A DNA stretch of 64,000 bases, taken from contig NZ_AXXW01000006.1 in assembly GCF_000483165.1 (NCBI RefSeq), positions 62,001-126,000 on the forward strand, in the 5' to 3' direction. This stretch comes from Tullyiplasma multilocale ATCC 49900. GTDB taxonomy: Bacteria; Bacillota_I; Bacilli_A; Mycoplasmatales; Mycoplasmataceae. The position numbers and the translations under genes are program-made. The notes beneath the pieces are model-generated. The model was not told the origin of the DNA. It saw only the letters and a list, made by a program, of their open reading frames with translations, and searched no databases. This document shows positions 9,407-24,120 of this stretch, in pieces. Each line of letters starts with the position of its first letter. Position 1 is the first letter of the stretch.

Positions 9407-11305
9407 TTATCAAATTTTAATACGGTCTTTTGGTGCTTTATACATTTTATCACCAGGTTTAGTATTATAAACTTCATGGAATTCATCAATATTTACAAAT
9501 ACCCCATTTACCCTAACTTCTTCAGGTGAATGTGGATCAGTTAGTAATCTTGTGTTTCTTAATTCCGGTGTTGAAATTCTGCAAAATACAGTGGCAAAGT
9601 TTTCAAAGAATAATTCTAAGTCATCTGGCGCTTGTTCTTTACAAATATCTAAAGCAGCAGCAACCCCACTTAAATCCCCAATGTTTTCCCCAAGTGTTAA
9701 TTGACCATTAACATGAGTACCATTGAATTCATATTCGTTATATTGCTCAACAACTTTAGTTGTTCTATTTTTGTATTGTTCATAATCAGATGGTGTTCAT
9801 CAATCTTTCATGTTTCCATCTTTATCAAACTTACTTCCTTCATCATCGAAACCATGACTAACTTCGTGCCCAATAACTGCTCCAATACCTCCAAGGTTTT
9901 TAGCTAATTCTTGATCTTCACTATAGAAAGGTTTTTGTAGAATGGCAGCTGGGAAACAAATTTCATTTGATGTTGGATTGTAATATGCATTAACAGTTTG
10001 TGCATGCATATATCATTTGTCTTTATCAACAGGTTTCTCAATATTTGCCAATTCTTTGTTAAGGTGGTGTTTTTGGATACTTGAAACATTATCAAATAAA
10101 CTTCCCCCGTCTTTATATAATTTAATTTCAACATCGCTGAAATCATCTCATTTATCTGGGTAACCGATTTTAACTGTGAATGAATTAGCTTTTTCAATTG
10201 CTTTCACTTTTGTTTCTTCTGACATTCAATCTAAGTTTGTAATTCTATTTTTATAAACTTTAATTAAATCATTAACCATATTTAGAACTTGTTCTTTAGC
10301 TGTGGGAGAAAAGTGGCGAGCTACATATTCTTTAGATAACAGTTCACCAATTAAACCATCAACAAATTTGGTTGCTCTATCTTCAAGAGGTTTTTTAGTA
10401 GTAACTCCACTAAATACAGCTCCATAAGCGAATTTGATTTCATATAAATTGATTGTTAATAAACCAGCATATCCTGAAATCACTTTGAACTTCATGATAT
10501 CTTTTAAATCTTCTAAAGAAATTTCTGAAATCATTGAAGTTAATTTCTCAAAGAATTTTGGTTCAGTAACCATAATTTTTGGAGCTTTAATATATCCTGT
10601 TTCAGTTAAATATTTGGTTCAATTAATGAATCCATAATCATTTGTGATTTGTTCTGGAGTTCTAATATTATATATATTTCTTGGGTTTCTTAATTCTTCT
10701 TTTTTCATCATTGATTGTGAAATTTCTTTTTCGAATTTATAGATCAATTCAAAAACATTAGAATTATTTAACACAACTCCAGATTCTGCGATTACATCAT
10801 TGATGTATTTTTTATAACCTTCTTTGATCTCATTATGTCTCGGGTGTGCTTCATCATAGAAATCACGGTCAGACATACCTAGCCCCATTGAATCAATCAT
10901 TAAAGCTCTTGTTGAACTATCTTCAAAGTCAGCATCAATCATTTTCCCATGGAAAAAACTTGTTCCTCAATTTTGACTTAAATCAATGAAAAGTTTTGTC
11001 AAATCATCTTTTGATTCTAATTTTTCTACCGCTTCTAAAATTGGTTTAATAGGATTAATCCCATCTTTGTTTCTTGCTTCATCATCTAAGTAATTTTTGT
11101 ATAGATTAACGATGAATTGACTCTCCTGTGAAAGGTTTTTGCCATCGATTAAATCATGGATTATTGCTTTTACATCATCATCAGCTTTTTTACCTAATTG
11201 TTCAAAACTACCTCATGATGCATATCCTTCAGGCAATTTTGTATTATCCATTCATTCTTTATTTACGTATTCAAAGAAATTATCTTGTGCTCTAACTTTA
11301 CTCAT
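9407..11305 (-). CDS. pepO: M13-family (neprilysin/PepO) zinc endopeptidase
   Basis: 632 residues, the usual PepO length, with several TGA Trp codons. M13 enzymes cleave peptides up to about 40 residues with a single Zn2+. The zinc motif HEVSH is at residues 480-484, and GENIGDLSG provides the third ligand Glu and the conserved Asp. [18 protein letters not shown] is the substrate-binding NAYY region. The protein ends in a C-terminal Trp (IKIW), a hallmark of the family. No signal peptide is apparent, so it is likely cytoplasmic as in other Firmicute-type PepO proteins. ATG at 11303-11305 follows AGAGGT. It is monocistronic between two terminators. Confidence 0.95.
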
Positions 11306-11377
11306 AATATACCTCTATTCTTAATTTATATAATTTTATACCAAAAGAAAAATTAAACACATTTTTTATCAAATTTA

Positions 11378-11402
11378 AAAAACTCCATCACTTGGAGTTT
11401 TT
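11378..11402. terminator. Intrinsic terminator downstream of the small membrane protein gene
   Basis: Stem 11378-11387 with 11393-11402 (10 bp) and a 5-base loop, A-tract and T-tract. It lies between the small membrane protein gene (ending at 11425) and the pepO start at 11305, both on the minus strand. Confidence 0.8.
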
Positions 11403-11424
11403 ATATATCCATCTTGATAAGTTG

Positions 11425-11796
11425 TTAATTATTTTTTAAAAACATATATCTTTGATATTGCATATATCAAATGACACCCGCAGGTATAGCTACAAATGTT
11501 CCAATTACTGAAAACCCCAAAACAATAAGTATAACCTTGTTCATTTTGATTTGTTTAATTACCCCTGCCCCCTTATTTTTGTTTGCGTATATTAGGGCTA
11601 TTAAAACACCAATAAGACACACTATGCTTGAGATGAACATATATCAAGCAAATCCCATAGAAACGCTGAATATCAGTATTCTGAAAATCCCGACTATATC
11701 CAATAAAAACAACACTGCCAGTACTGCATAAAAAATACTGATACCAAATCCATACTTTCTAATATTAGTATTTTGATCATTGTAAACTTTAGCCAT
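11425..11796 (-). CDS. Small integral membrane protein of unknown function
   Basis: 123 residues, unrecognised. After a polar N-terminus (MAKVYNDQNTNIRKYG) come hydrophobic stretches of membrane-span length: ISIFYAVLAVLFLLDIVGIF, ILIFSVSMGFAWYMFISSIV, VCLIGVLIALIYA and, after a KNKGAGVIKQIKMNK loop, VILIVLGFSVIGTFVAIPAG. This predicts about four membrane segments with a basic cytoplasmic loop. Two Trp codons are TGA. ATG at 11794-11796 follows a good GGAGGATCT SD, and a terminator follows, so it is probably a single-gene unit. Confidence 0.75.
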
Positions 11797-12020
11797 TTAG
11801 ATCCTCCATATATAAAAATTTTAAATAAACGAGAACGATTTTTATATAGAAAGTTGTTGAAAATAGACAGGATAACCAAATATGTTCTTTTCTTATTGTT
11901 TTTATAGGAAATCTAATAGACGTTAGATAATTTTTTTGAACTTGTAACCTCTATTTAAATATCAAAGAGAACTTGATATTATATAAAAAAGCAAAAAATA
12001 ATAATAAAGGGAGAGATAAG
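11797..12020. promoter_or_regulatory. Divergent intergenic region upstream of the DUF4238 gene
   Basis: A 224-base AT-rich gap. A TATTAT-like -10 lies near 11977-11982 for the plus-strand gene, followed by an AAAGGGAGAGA SD at about 12007-12017. An in-frame TTG at 11973 is part of the promoter-like stretch and is not taken as a start. Confidence 0.45.
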
Positions 12021-13079
12021 ATGGGTAAACAAAAAGATAAAAAGAGACAACATTTCATACCCCAATTTTTTATAAGAAGATGGATTGATAGTGGTAACGT
12101 CTACACGTATTTTGACAAATCGACCTCTACGAATAAAAAGGGTAACTTAACAAATGAAAACAATGATGTCTTCTACGGGAAATACCTTTATGAGGATCTG
12201 ACTCGCTTTAAAATGAATTACATCGAAGACCAATTATCAGAAATGGAAAGTGCCTCTAGTGAAGTAATAACAAAAATATTATCAAGAAAGGATCATCAAA
12301 AAATACAAATCACAAGAGAAGAGCTGACAATGATAAAAATATACATCGTGTTACAAAAATTCAGATCATTGTCATTCAAGGAACGCTTGGAAAAAGACGG
12401 AGATATTGAAGCGTTTTTCACCTGTTTAAACGAAATCTACAATAATATTTTCAAACCAATAAAGTTAGGACATAATTTAGCAACTGACCCATCATTATAC
12501 ACAGGATCTGGCATTGACTATGACCTACAATATATATTTTTTGGTACATATTTAAATTTTATTAAATTGAACAATACGTCTAATACATTCATATCAAATG
12601 ATTTAGCAAGCGCTCGATTCCCAAACGATCAATCCCCAGCTTTCGAAGCCTTCCCGCTTTCTCCTGATTTCGCGGTGCTACTAGTGAAGACAGATGGCCT
12701 AGGATTAAACATTAACACATTGAATATATACAACCCAGGTCACATAATTGCTCAGGAAATATTCGGAACAGAATATGTTTGAAAGAATATCGAGCATAAT
12801 TATCGCGAAGAAATAATCAGTGGATCTAAGAAAAGTTGAAGCAAAGATGATAAATATACTTATCCCATAATAAATGAGGAGCGTGATTACGCGGTATGAA
12901 TACTGAACCATTGGTTGGCTAATGTTTCATCAAATCTTTTGCTTACTCAAAACAACGAGTATTATATGAGAGGCTTAATGGATATCAGTACCAAGAACAC
13001 ATTGCTAAAGGGAATATTTAAAGTAAAAGTACGTAATATTCAAAAAGAAGATTGAGACCATGAACTAATGTTAGATTAA
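12021..13079 (+). CDS. DUF4238 domain-containing protein
   Basis: 352 residues with several TGA Trp codons in the C-terminal quarter. The N-terminus KKRQHFIPQFFIRRWID is the DUF4238 signature (basic, QH-hFhPqf-hLr-W). A central segment NTFISNDLASARFPND is the second recognisable block, where a target phrase about displayed data and substrate-like Asp residues occurs in the family. The biochemical role of DUF4238 is not known to me. The gene is oriented against its neighbours, monocistronic, and flanked by terminators, which suits an accessory gene. The start at 12021 is set by the GGGAGAGATAAG just upstream. Function unassigned. Confidence 0.78.
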
Positions 13080-13085
13080 TCTGAA

Positions 13086-13155
13086 GTAGACCTTAGGGGT
13101 CTTTTTTTAATCGACAATGAATTTAAATAATAAAAAAATAGACCCTAAGGTCTAT
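13086..13155. terminator. Two facing terminators between the DUF4238 gene and rpoC
   Basis: AGACC (13088-13092) pairs with GGTCT ahead of a T-run for the plus-strand gene. ATAGACC-CTAA-GGTCTAT (about 13139-13155) followed on the minus strand by a T-run serves rpoC. The two hairpins are near copies of each other in inverted orientation. Confidence 0.8.
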
Positions 13156-13172
13156 TTGATTTGAAACTATTT

Positions 13173-16931
<3,759 letters not shown>

Positions 16932-16946
16932 TTTATAATCCCCTTC

Positions 16947-19900
16947 TTATTCTTCGTCTTCTGCGAAATCTTCAGCGATTTCTTCTTCATCAACTTCAGC
17001 TAAAGTAGAAACTTCTGCTTCATTTAATGAATTGTCAAATGTTAAGTTATCTGATGAAATGTATGAGATTTCGTTATCGTAGATTTCATCTTCTAAATCT
17101 TCGGCATCATCATATGCGTTGATTGCCATTTTGTTTCCTTGATCATCGATCATGTACATGTCGAATCCTAATCCCATGATTTCTTTTGTTAAAACGTTGA
17201 ATGATTCAGGAATTCCTGGTTCAGGTATTTTTTTAGATCTAACAATTGCTTCATAAGTTTTTACACGACCTTTAATGTCGTCTGATTTAATAGTTAAGAT
17301 TTCTCTCAATGTGTGGGCAGCTCCATAAGCTTCAAGTGCTCAAACTTCCATCTCTCCGAAACGTTGTCCCCCGTTTTGGGCTTTTCCTCCAAGAGGTTGT
17401 TGAGTAATTAATGAGTATGGTCCTACGTTACGTGCATGTAATTTATCATCAACCATGTGTGATAGTTTAAGCATGTACATAACTCCAACAGAAATTGGTT
17501 TATCAATAGCTTCACCAGTTTGTCCATCGATTAATTTAACTTTTCCGTAGTTTTCCATTCCGGCTTCAGCCATAATTTCATCTAACTCGTTTTCATTTAA
17601 TCCTTCGAATACTGGAGTTGCAATTTTAACTCCTAATTTTTTAGCAGCCATTCCTAAGTGGATCTCTAAGATTTGACCAATGTTCATACGTGATGGAACC
17701 CCTTGTGGGTTTAACATAATGTCAACTGGTGTTCCGTCTTCTAAGTGAGGCATGTCTTCAATTGGTAAGATACGTGAAATAATACCTTTATTTCCGTGTC
17801 GTCCAGACATTTTATCCCCTTCTTGAATTTTACGTTTTTGAACGATGTAAACTTTGATTACTTCCATTACATCTGCAGCTAATTCAATTCCTTCTGGGTT
17901 TAAAGGTGATTTTGCTTTAAATCTTTTTACAGATTGAACAATTCCTTCTCCACCATTTGGTACTTTTAATGAGTTATCTTTAACATTTCTTGATTTTTCA
18001 CCGAAGATTGCATGTAATAATTTATCTTCTGGTGATAATTGAGCTTGACCTTTAGGTGTAACTTTTCCAACTAAGATATCTCCAACTTTAACTTCAGTTC
18101 CGATTGCAACAATTCCATCTTCATCTAAGAATTTTTTAGCATTTTCTGAGATGTTTGGGATTTCTCTTGTCACTTCTTCTTCACCTTGTTTAGTGTTACG
18201 TACTTCGATTGTGTATTCATCAATGTGTACTGATGTAAAACGATCTTCCATAACAACTCTTTCAGACATGATGATAGCATCCTCGAAGTTGTATCCGTTG
18301 TATGTTGTAAAGGCAACAACTACGTTTTGACCGATAGCTAATTCCCCTTTATCCATTGATGGACCATCAGCGATGATTTCACCTTTGTTTACTTTATCTC
18401 CTGCTCTTACGATTGGGAAGTGAACTAATGAAGAACCATTGTTTGATCTTTCAAAGTCTGATAATGTGTAAGTTTTAGCTCCGTTTTTTGATTCAATTGT
18501 AATAATTCTTGAATCAACATATTTAACGATTCCATCTTCAGTAGCAACTACTGCTGACCCTGAATCTCTTGCAGCTTCAAATTCAATACCAGTACCAACA
18601 ATTGGTGATTGTGGGTTTAATAATGGTACAGCTTGACGTTGCATGTTGGCTCCCATTAGGGCACGGTTGGCATCATCGTTTTCTAAGAATGGAATTGCGG
18701 CTGTAGCAACAGAAACAATTTGTTTAGGTGAAACGTCGATGTAATCGATTTCAGGAAGTGATGCCATGTAGTCATCTCCTCTGTAACGAGAAACAACGAT
18801 TTCGTCTAAGATTTTTCCATTTTCATCTTGTTGAACGTTTGATTGAGCAATAATGAAGTTTCTTTCTTCATCAGCTGTTAAGTAAACAATATCAGCTGGG
18901 TTATCGTTGATAACACCATCAATTACTGGACGGTAAGGTGTAGTAATAAATCCGTATTCATTTACTTTAGCATAAGTTGATAAGTTGTTAATAAGTCCAA
19001 TGTTTGGTCCCTCAGGAGTTTCAATAGGACAGATTCTTCCGTAGTGTGAAGGGTGAACGTCACGAACTTCTAATCCAGCACGGTCACGTGATAATCCACC
19101 GGGACCTAAAGCTGTTAATCTACGTTTGTTTGTTAATTCTGATAATGGGTTAATTTGATCCATGAATTGTGATAGTTGTGATAAGTTGAAGAACTCTCCA
19201 ATAATCGCAGTTAATGGTTTGTTGTTGATAATTGTTGATGGTTTGATTTTGTATAAATCAGAAGTTGCTAATTTTTCTTTAACATTCTTTTCAATACGGT
19301 TCATACCCATTCTGAATTGGTTTTGTAATAATTCACCAACTGTACGAACACGACGGTTTCCTAAATGGTCAATATCATCAACATCCCCAATGTTATCTTT
19401 TAATGTCATAGCATATGAGATTGATGCTAAGATATCTGGTACGTTTAAGAATTCATCTTGTGAAGCTTTTACAATACCAACTAAAGTAACTGTTTCGTTT
19501 CTTAAGTCGTTATCTTTGAAAACTCTAACTTTTTGAATTTCACGTGATCCAGCAATATCAGCTGCGTAATCGATTGATTGAATCATAGCACCATTGTCTA
19601 ATGCTTCTGAAACAGCTTTGATGTTTGCTTTGTTAACTAATGTCCCAGATGTAAATAAAACATTTCCTTTAGCATCAGTAATATCTTCTGCTAAAACTCT
19701 GTCAATAATTCTGTTCTTAACTGAAAGTTTTTGCTGTAATTTAAATCTTCCTGCTTTTGTTAAATCGTATTTACGTTTATCAAATAACATTCCGTAGATG
19801 TATTTTGAAGCTCCATCAGCAGTTGCTGTTTCACCTTGTCTGATTTTTTTGTAAATTTCTTGAACTTGGTTATCTCAGTCGATTGCGAAATCTCCTGTTA

Positions 19901-20816
19901 ATCCATCTTGTTCATAAGTGTTTACCATTACTTCTTCATTATCAAAAATGTTTAATACCATTTCTGGTGTCATTCCCAATGTTGTTAATAATGAAGTTGC
20001 AGTAGTTTTTCTTGATTTATCAATTTTTACGAAGAATGCAGTGTTCATTTTTGAATCAGTTTTTTTAGATTCTGTTTCAAACTCTAATCAAGTACCACGT
20101 GATGGGATGATATCAGCTGAATAAATGATTTCCCCATTTTTACGGTTAATTTCTTTTTTGAAGTATGATCCTGGAGATCTAACTAATTGAGAAACGATAA
20201 CTTTTTGTGATCCATTGATGATGAATGTACCAGCATCAGTCATTAATGGGAATTCACCCAAGAATACTTCTCCTGATTTGTAGATAGCTACGTTAACAAG
20301 TAACATATCTTCTCTGTCTTCCATAACGTCAATTTGGATCATGTCTGGTTTATCAGAATTTTTAACTTTAATTTCGAAGAAGAATGATTCTCCTACTTCT
20401 CTTTTGAAAGTTACTGATTTTGAGTCAATTCTGTCTTTTAATCAGTTTGTAACTAATTTTTTAACGTCGTTCTCAACTACTTCACCTAACTCTTTAGAAA
20501 TTTCTTCTTTAGTGTTAACTGATAATTTTAAGTTTGCGTAAATTGGAGCATCAAAGATTTTTGATTCATCTTTAGCTTTTGCAATTGAGATTCTTGGTTC
20601 TCTGAATTCTCAGTTTTCTAATGTTAAGATAGCTGTTTCATCAGTTGAAAGAATTGGGAAGAATTCTTGGAATACTTCTTCAATCCCTTGTTCTTTGAAT
20701 CATTTAAATGTGTCTGTTTGAACTTCGATTAAGTTTGGTAAAGGTAATTTACCTGAAACTTTAGTATAGTCTCTACGCTCAACACCACGGTTTACTTTAG
20801 TAATTTTGTATGTCAT
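16947..20816 (-). CDS. rpoB: DNA-directed RNA polymerase beta subunit
   Basis: 1289 residues. It contains the fork loop/rifampicin region ([24 protein letters not shown]), where Asn follows the DQ-NPL core, and the C-terminal [17 protein letters not shown] clamp-binding segment, then a short acidic tail ([17 protein letters not shown]). The rif pocket stretch [18 protein letters not shown] has Asn where many sensitive bacteria have His, and this position is known to affect rifampicin binding; the consequence here is inference. ATG at 20814-20816 follows GAAAGG. It is downstream of a Fic-like gene and upstream of rpoC on the minus strand. Confidence 0.99.
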
Positions 20817-20843
20817 TTTATTTTTCCTTTCGAGTTTCTTTTC

Positions 20844-22019
20844 CTACGGATGATATTCATCGCTTAAGAGCAATTTAATTTTCAGTAGTTCTGGATCTGC
20901 CACTGCATATTTTGGTGTAGTTCCTTTTTTCAATATCAGCACTCCTTTATCAATTAAGTTTTTGAGTGATAGTTCGATATCGGTTTTGCTGATTGTTTGG
21001 TTATCTCCCAACACAAATTCCTGTTTTATTTTCTGGGCACTAATATCTGGTGCCCGATTTCCTAGGATAATTGTGAATAGAAGTTTTTCAAATTTGTTGT
21101 CAAATAAGTCTTTACGTTTATGAAAGTCTTTGTTTATCCATTCATCAAGCAGATGCATGCGATAACTAATGTTGATTTCTTCTTTGGCGAACCCTCTAAG
21201 TTTAGTTAGAATTTCGTCAACAATGAATTTATCCTTCAGAGCATCTTCGATGTAATTAATTACCTCACTTCAATGTCTTCCAACACAATACATTGGATTA
21301 ATCAAAAATACATTTTGATTAGTTTGATAAACGAACCATTGCGATAAGAGCATCGCAACAATAAGGTTATGCCTTTTGTAAGGACTTATTATCAGAACTG
21401 CTAATGCAATTAGGTAAGCTTGAGTAAACCCACCAATTGGCTGTTTCTTTAAAGAATTTATATATTCAAATAATGTAGTTAGTTCGTTGTCTATCTCAGG
21501 AGCTGCAACAACTTCACTGATGAAGGTTTTGTCAGCAGCTGATCGATAGTAGTTTCTTTTTGTGTCTAAATCCAAACCAATGTTTCTAAATAAGATATGA
21601 ATGAATAGTTCATAGTTATCTTCATTGATTTCAAATTTGTCTTGTTGTATTAGGTTAAACACCTCAACAACATTTCAAATCATCTTTTCATCTTTATTTG
21701 ATGGTCGACGACCTGAGTTTATTTCAATAATAGATTTTCTTATCGATATCGAATCTCTGTCTTCCATCTCTCCATCGATTATTAAAAGACTTGTTAAATC
21801 TAGCAAGCGCATTTCTTGACTAGCATCTTCCATCTTAGTAACGTTATAAGCTCTTAGATAATCAAACAAATATCTATCTTCTTTAAGTTGGCGCTTTAAT
21901 GTAAATCCCAACTTATCTTTGAAGGCTGCAGGTATTGTTGAATAATATATACCGTTATCTAAATCTTTTAATACTTTGTTCAATGACTTTTTGTCTAAAA
22001 AATATTCTAAACTTATCAT
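20844..22019 (-). CDS. Fic-fold protein with degenerate active site and C-terminal winged helix
   Basis: 391 residues, with Trp(TGA) at residues 115 and 250. Segments fall in the order seen in Fic (AMP-transferase) proteins: IIEINSGRR, a helix WNVVEVFNL, RNYYRSAADKTFI (like G-YR...V), VVAAPEIDNELTTLFEYINSL (like VPPPPeeIp-Lm-eL--wln), then ALAVLIISPYKRHNLIVAMLL at about 205-225. That last segment occupies the place of the HPFxxGNGRxxR motif, but the catalytic His is Ser212 and only Pro213 and Asn218 remain recognisable. The C-terminal 100 residues look like a winged helix (SKTDIELSLKNLIDKGVLIL). It is therefore probably an inactive regulatory relative. It sits between rplL and rpoB with SD GGAGAG. 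Confidence 0.65.
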
Positions 22020-22193
22020 TTAACGCTCTCCTTCATCTTTTATTAAAATAAGAATCAGAGAATAGCAGAAGCTCTTAACGACTAAACTACACTCAATTTA
22101 TATAATTTTAAAGTATTTTCCTGTGGAAAACAACAATTAAGGTAGAAAAACTCTAACTTTTATGAAAAATAGTAAAGGTCTTTTTGACATAAA
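22020..22193. promoter_or_regulatory. Probable promoter region for the Fic-like gene-rpoB-rpoC unit
   Basis: The gap after the rplL terminator is AT-rich and contains TATATAA-like sequence near 22098-22106 on the minus strand. TTTTCCTGTGGAAAA at 22116-22130 is an imperfect palindrome (TTTTCC/GGAAAA around TGT) that could bind a protein. I cannot fix the -35 box. Confidence 0.4.
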
Positions 22194-22215
22194 AAAATCA
22201 CCCGAAGGTGATTTT
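22194..22215 (-). terminator. Terminator downstream of rplL
   Basis: Stem AAAATCACC (22194-22202) with GGTGATTTT (22207-22215), loop CGAA, followed by a T-run on the minus strand. Confidence 0.85.
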
Positions 22216-22240
22216 AATGGTTTATCAGTTTAAACTTAGA

Positions 22241-22606
22241 TTATTTTAAGTCTACTGAAGCTCCAGCTTCAACTAATTGAGCTTTCATTGCTTCTGCATC
22301 TTCAGTTTTAACGTTTTCTTTAATAGCTACTGGTAATTCTCCATCAACTAATTTTTTAGCTTCCATTAATCCTAATCCTGTTAATTCTTTAACAACTTTA
22401 ATAACAGCAACTTTTTGTGCTCCTGCTGATGTTAACATAACTGAAACTTCTGTAGGTGCTCCAGCAGCAACTGGTGCAGCTGCAGCAGCAACACCTGCTG
22501 ATGCAACAACGTCGAAGTGTTCTTCGATTGCTTTAACTAATTCGTTTAATTCAGCTAATTTCATTTCTTCTAATGCATTAATAATATCTTGTTTTGTAAT
22601 AGCCAT
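22241..22606 (-). CDS. rplL: 50S ribosomal protein L7/L12
   Basis: 121 residues, full length. It forms the ribosomal stalk that recruits translation factors. The N-terminal dimerisation helix [26 protein letters not shown], the Ala/Pro-rich hinge ([13 protein letters not shown]) and the C-terminal domain with [21 protein letters not shown] are all clear. It follows rplJ at 85 bases, and its SD is AAAGGAGACC. It ends before a good terminator, so rplJ-rplL form the stalk operon. Confidence 0.99.
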   Translation of the reverse strand: MAITKQDIINALEEMKLAELNELVKAIEEHFDVVASAGVAAAAAPVAAGAPTEVSVMLTSAGAQKVAVIKVVKELTGLGLMEAKKLVDGELPVAIKENVKTEDAEAMKAQLVEAGASVDLK

Positions 22607-22691
22607 GATAATGGTCTCCTTTTTCTTTTTTAAATTAATATTTGTTTTTTGCTACTAAGTACACTAATTGTGTTTTTTAGATTGTTTGTTG

Positions 22692-23192
22692 TTATTCAGC
22701 TGTTTTATCAGCTACAGCGTTGATTGCTGCCATAACTTGACGTAATGGGTAAATCAAGCTTGATGCGAACATTGAGTATAATTCGTCTTTTGAAGGTAAA
22801 GAAGCGATCTCATTGATTGCAGCTGTATCCATAACGTTTCCTTCGTAGATACCAGCTTTTAATTTCATATCTTCGTTAGTTTTAGCGAAGTTTGATACTA
22901 ATTTAGGTGCAGCGATTGCATCTTCGTTTGAGAAGATGAATACGTTTTGTTGAGTTAAAAATTCATTTAACCCTTCAAATCCAGCTTCTGAAGCAGCACG
23001 TCTAACTAATGAATCTTTGTAAACTTTAACTTCAATTCCTTGTTTTAAAGCTTCACGTCTAAATTCAGTCATTTGAGCCACTGTTAAGTGTTTGTATTCA
23101 GCAACTGCTACTCCTTGAGCGTTTTGCATTTTTGAAATAATTTCAGCAACTATTTCAGCTTTTTTTGCGTGAGCAGGTCTTGTATTTGACAT
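22692..23192 (-). CDS. rplJ: 50S ribosomal protein L10
   Basis: 166 residues. L10 anchors the L7/L12 dimers on the large subunit. N-terminal KKAEIVAEIISKMQNAQGVAVAEYKHLTVAQMTEFRR and the VKVYKDSLVRRA segment are conserved; the C-terminal helix that binds L7/L12 is at residues 130-160. ATG follows TAGGAGGAAT. A long structured leader upstream (23229-23330) is the autoregulatory site where L10 normally represses its own operon. Confidence 0.99.
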   Translation of the reverse strand: MSNTRPAHAKKAEIVAEIISKMQNAQGVAVAEYKHLTVAQMTEFRREALKQGIEVKVYKDSLVRRAASEAGFEGLNEFLTQQNVFIFSNEDAIAAPKLVSNFAKTNEDMKLKAGIYEGNVMDTAAINEIASLPSKDELYSMFASSLIYPLRQVMAAINAVADKTAE

Positions 23193-23228
23193 TGATATTC
23201 CTCCTATAGTTCTAATTTATAACCTAAT

Positions 23229-23330
23229 AAAAAACCTCGGTTTTGAGGCCGAGGAAAACAAAAAAGTTTTTTTAAAAGTAAAAACATTTTTCCTCGGTAA
23301 CAGATTAAGGGTTTCCCCGGTTACTTTCTT
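23229..23330 (-). promoter_or_regulatory. L10 leader RNA with competing antiterminator and terminator
   Basis: Reading the minus strand, a GTAACCGGGG...GTTAC stem-loop (within 23297-23330) is followed by CCGAGGAAAA (23288-23297), then TTTTCCTCGG (23249-23258), then CCGAGG (23235-23240) and a T-run (23229-23234). TTTTCCTCGG can pair for ten bases with the upstream copy, or CCTCGG for six bases with the downstream copy to make the terminator. This fits the ribosomal protein L10 leader, where L10 binding tips the balance to termination. Mechanism inferred. Confidence 0.8.
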
Positions 23331-23402
23331 CGGTACTAATAGCAATAAGATAATACCATATTCAACCAGGGGTTTGTATAGACAGATCCTTAAAAAATAA
23401 AA
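23331..23402. promoter_or_regulatory. Probable rplJ promoter region
   Basis: On the minus strand a TATTAT -10-like element follows TTGAATATGG near 23350-23370, upstream of the L10 leader. The exact -35 is uncertain. Confidence 0.35.
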
Positions 23403-23420
23403 AAATCACCGAAGTGATTT
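23403..23420 (-). terminator. Terminator downstream of rplA
   Basis: Stem AAATCAC (23403-23409) with GTGATTT (23414-23420), loop CGAA, then a minus-strand T-run. Confidence 0.8.
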
Positions 23421-23436
23421 AATTAATTAGTTGGAA

Positions 23437-24120
23437 TTAGTTTACAGCAACTTTGATTCCAGGACCCATTGTTGTTGAGATAGTTACACTTGTCATGTAA
23501 GTTCCTTTAACAGTTTGAGGTTTTGCAGCTTTAATTGTAGCTACGATTGTGTTTAAGTTTTCTTCTAAAGCTTCAACAGTGAATGATGCTTTACCAATAA
23601 TAGTATGCACGTTTCCTTCTTTATCTGCTCTATATTCAACTTTCCCGTTTTTAACATCTTCGATTGCTTTAGCAACGTCCATTGTTACAGTTCCAGTTTT
23701 AGGGTTAGGCATTAATCCTTTTGGTCCTAAAACTTTCCCGATTGCTCCTAATTTAGCCATCATTTCTGGTGTAGCAATAATTACGTCAAAATCAAATCAG
23801 TTTTCTTTTTGGATTTTTGCAATTAAGTCTTCTCCACCAACAAAGTCAGCTCCTGCAGCTTCAGCTTCTTTAACTTTTGTGTTTGTTAAAACTAAAACTT
23901 TTTGAGTTTTCCCTGTTCCAGCTGGTAAAACAACTGCTCCACGGATTTGTTGATCAGCTTTTCTTGGATCAATGTTTAAGTTAAATGTTAATTCAACTGT
24001 TGAATCAAATTTAGTTGTTGATGTATCTTTTGCTAATTGTAAAGCTTCTTTTACAGAGTAAACAGTGTGTCTTTCAACTTTAGCAACAGCATCTTTAAAT
24101 CTTTTTGTTAATTTTGCCAT
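23437..24120 (-). CDS. rplA: 50S ribosomal protein L1
   Basis: 227 residues, joined across a TGA Trp in [14 protein letters not shown]1 binds 23S rRNA and gates tRNA exit from the E site. [30 protein letters not shown] and [18 protein letters not shown] are the signature segments. The start ATG overlaps the rplK stop by one base (TAATG), so the two are coupled. It ends before a terminator, so rplK-rplA is a transcription unit. Confidence 0.99.

Noticed and set aside
13086-13155. Repeat pair as a mobile-element end
   Set aside because: The two hairpins are simple facing terminators with T-runs; no transposase or target duplication is visible.
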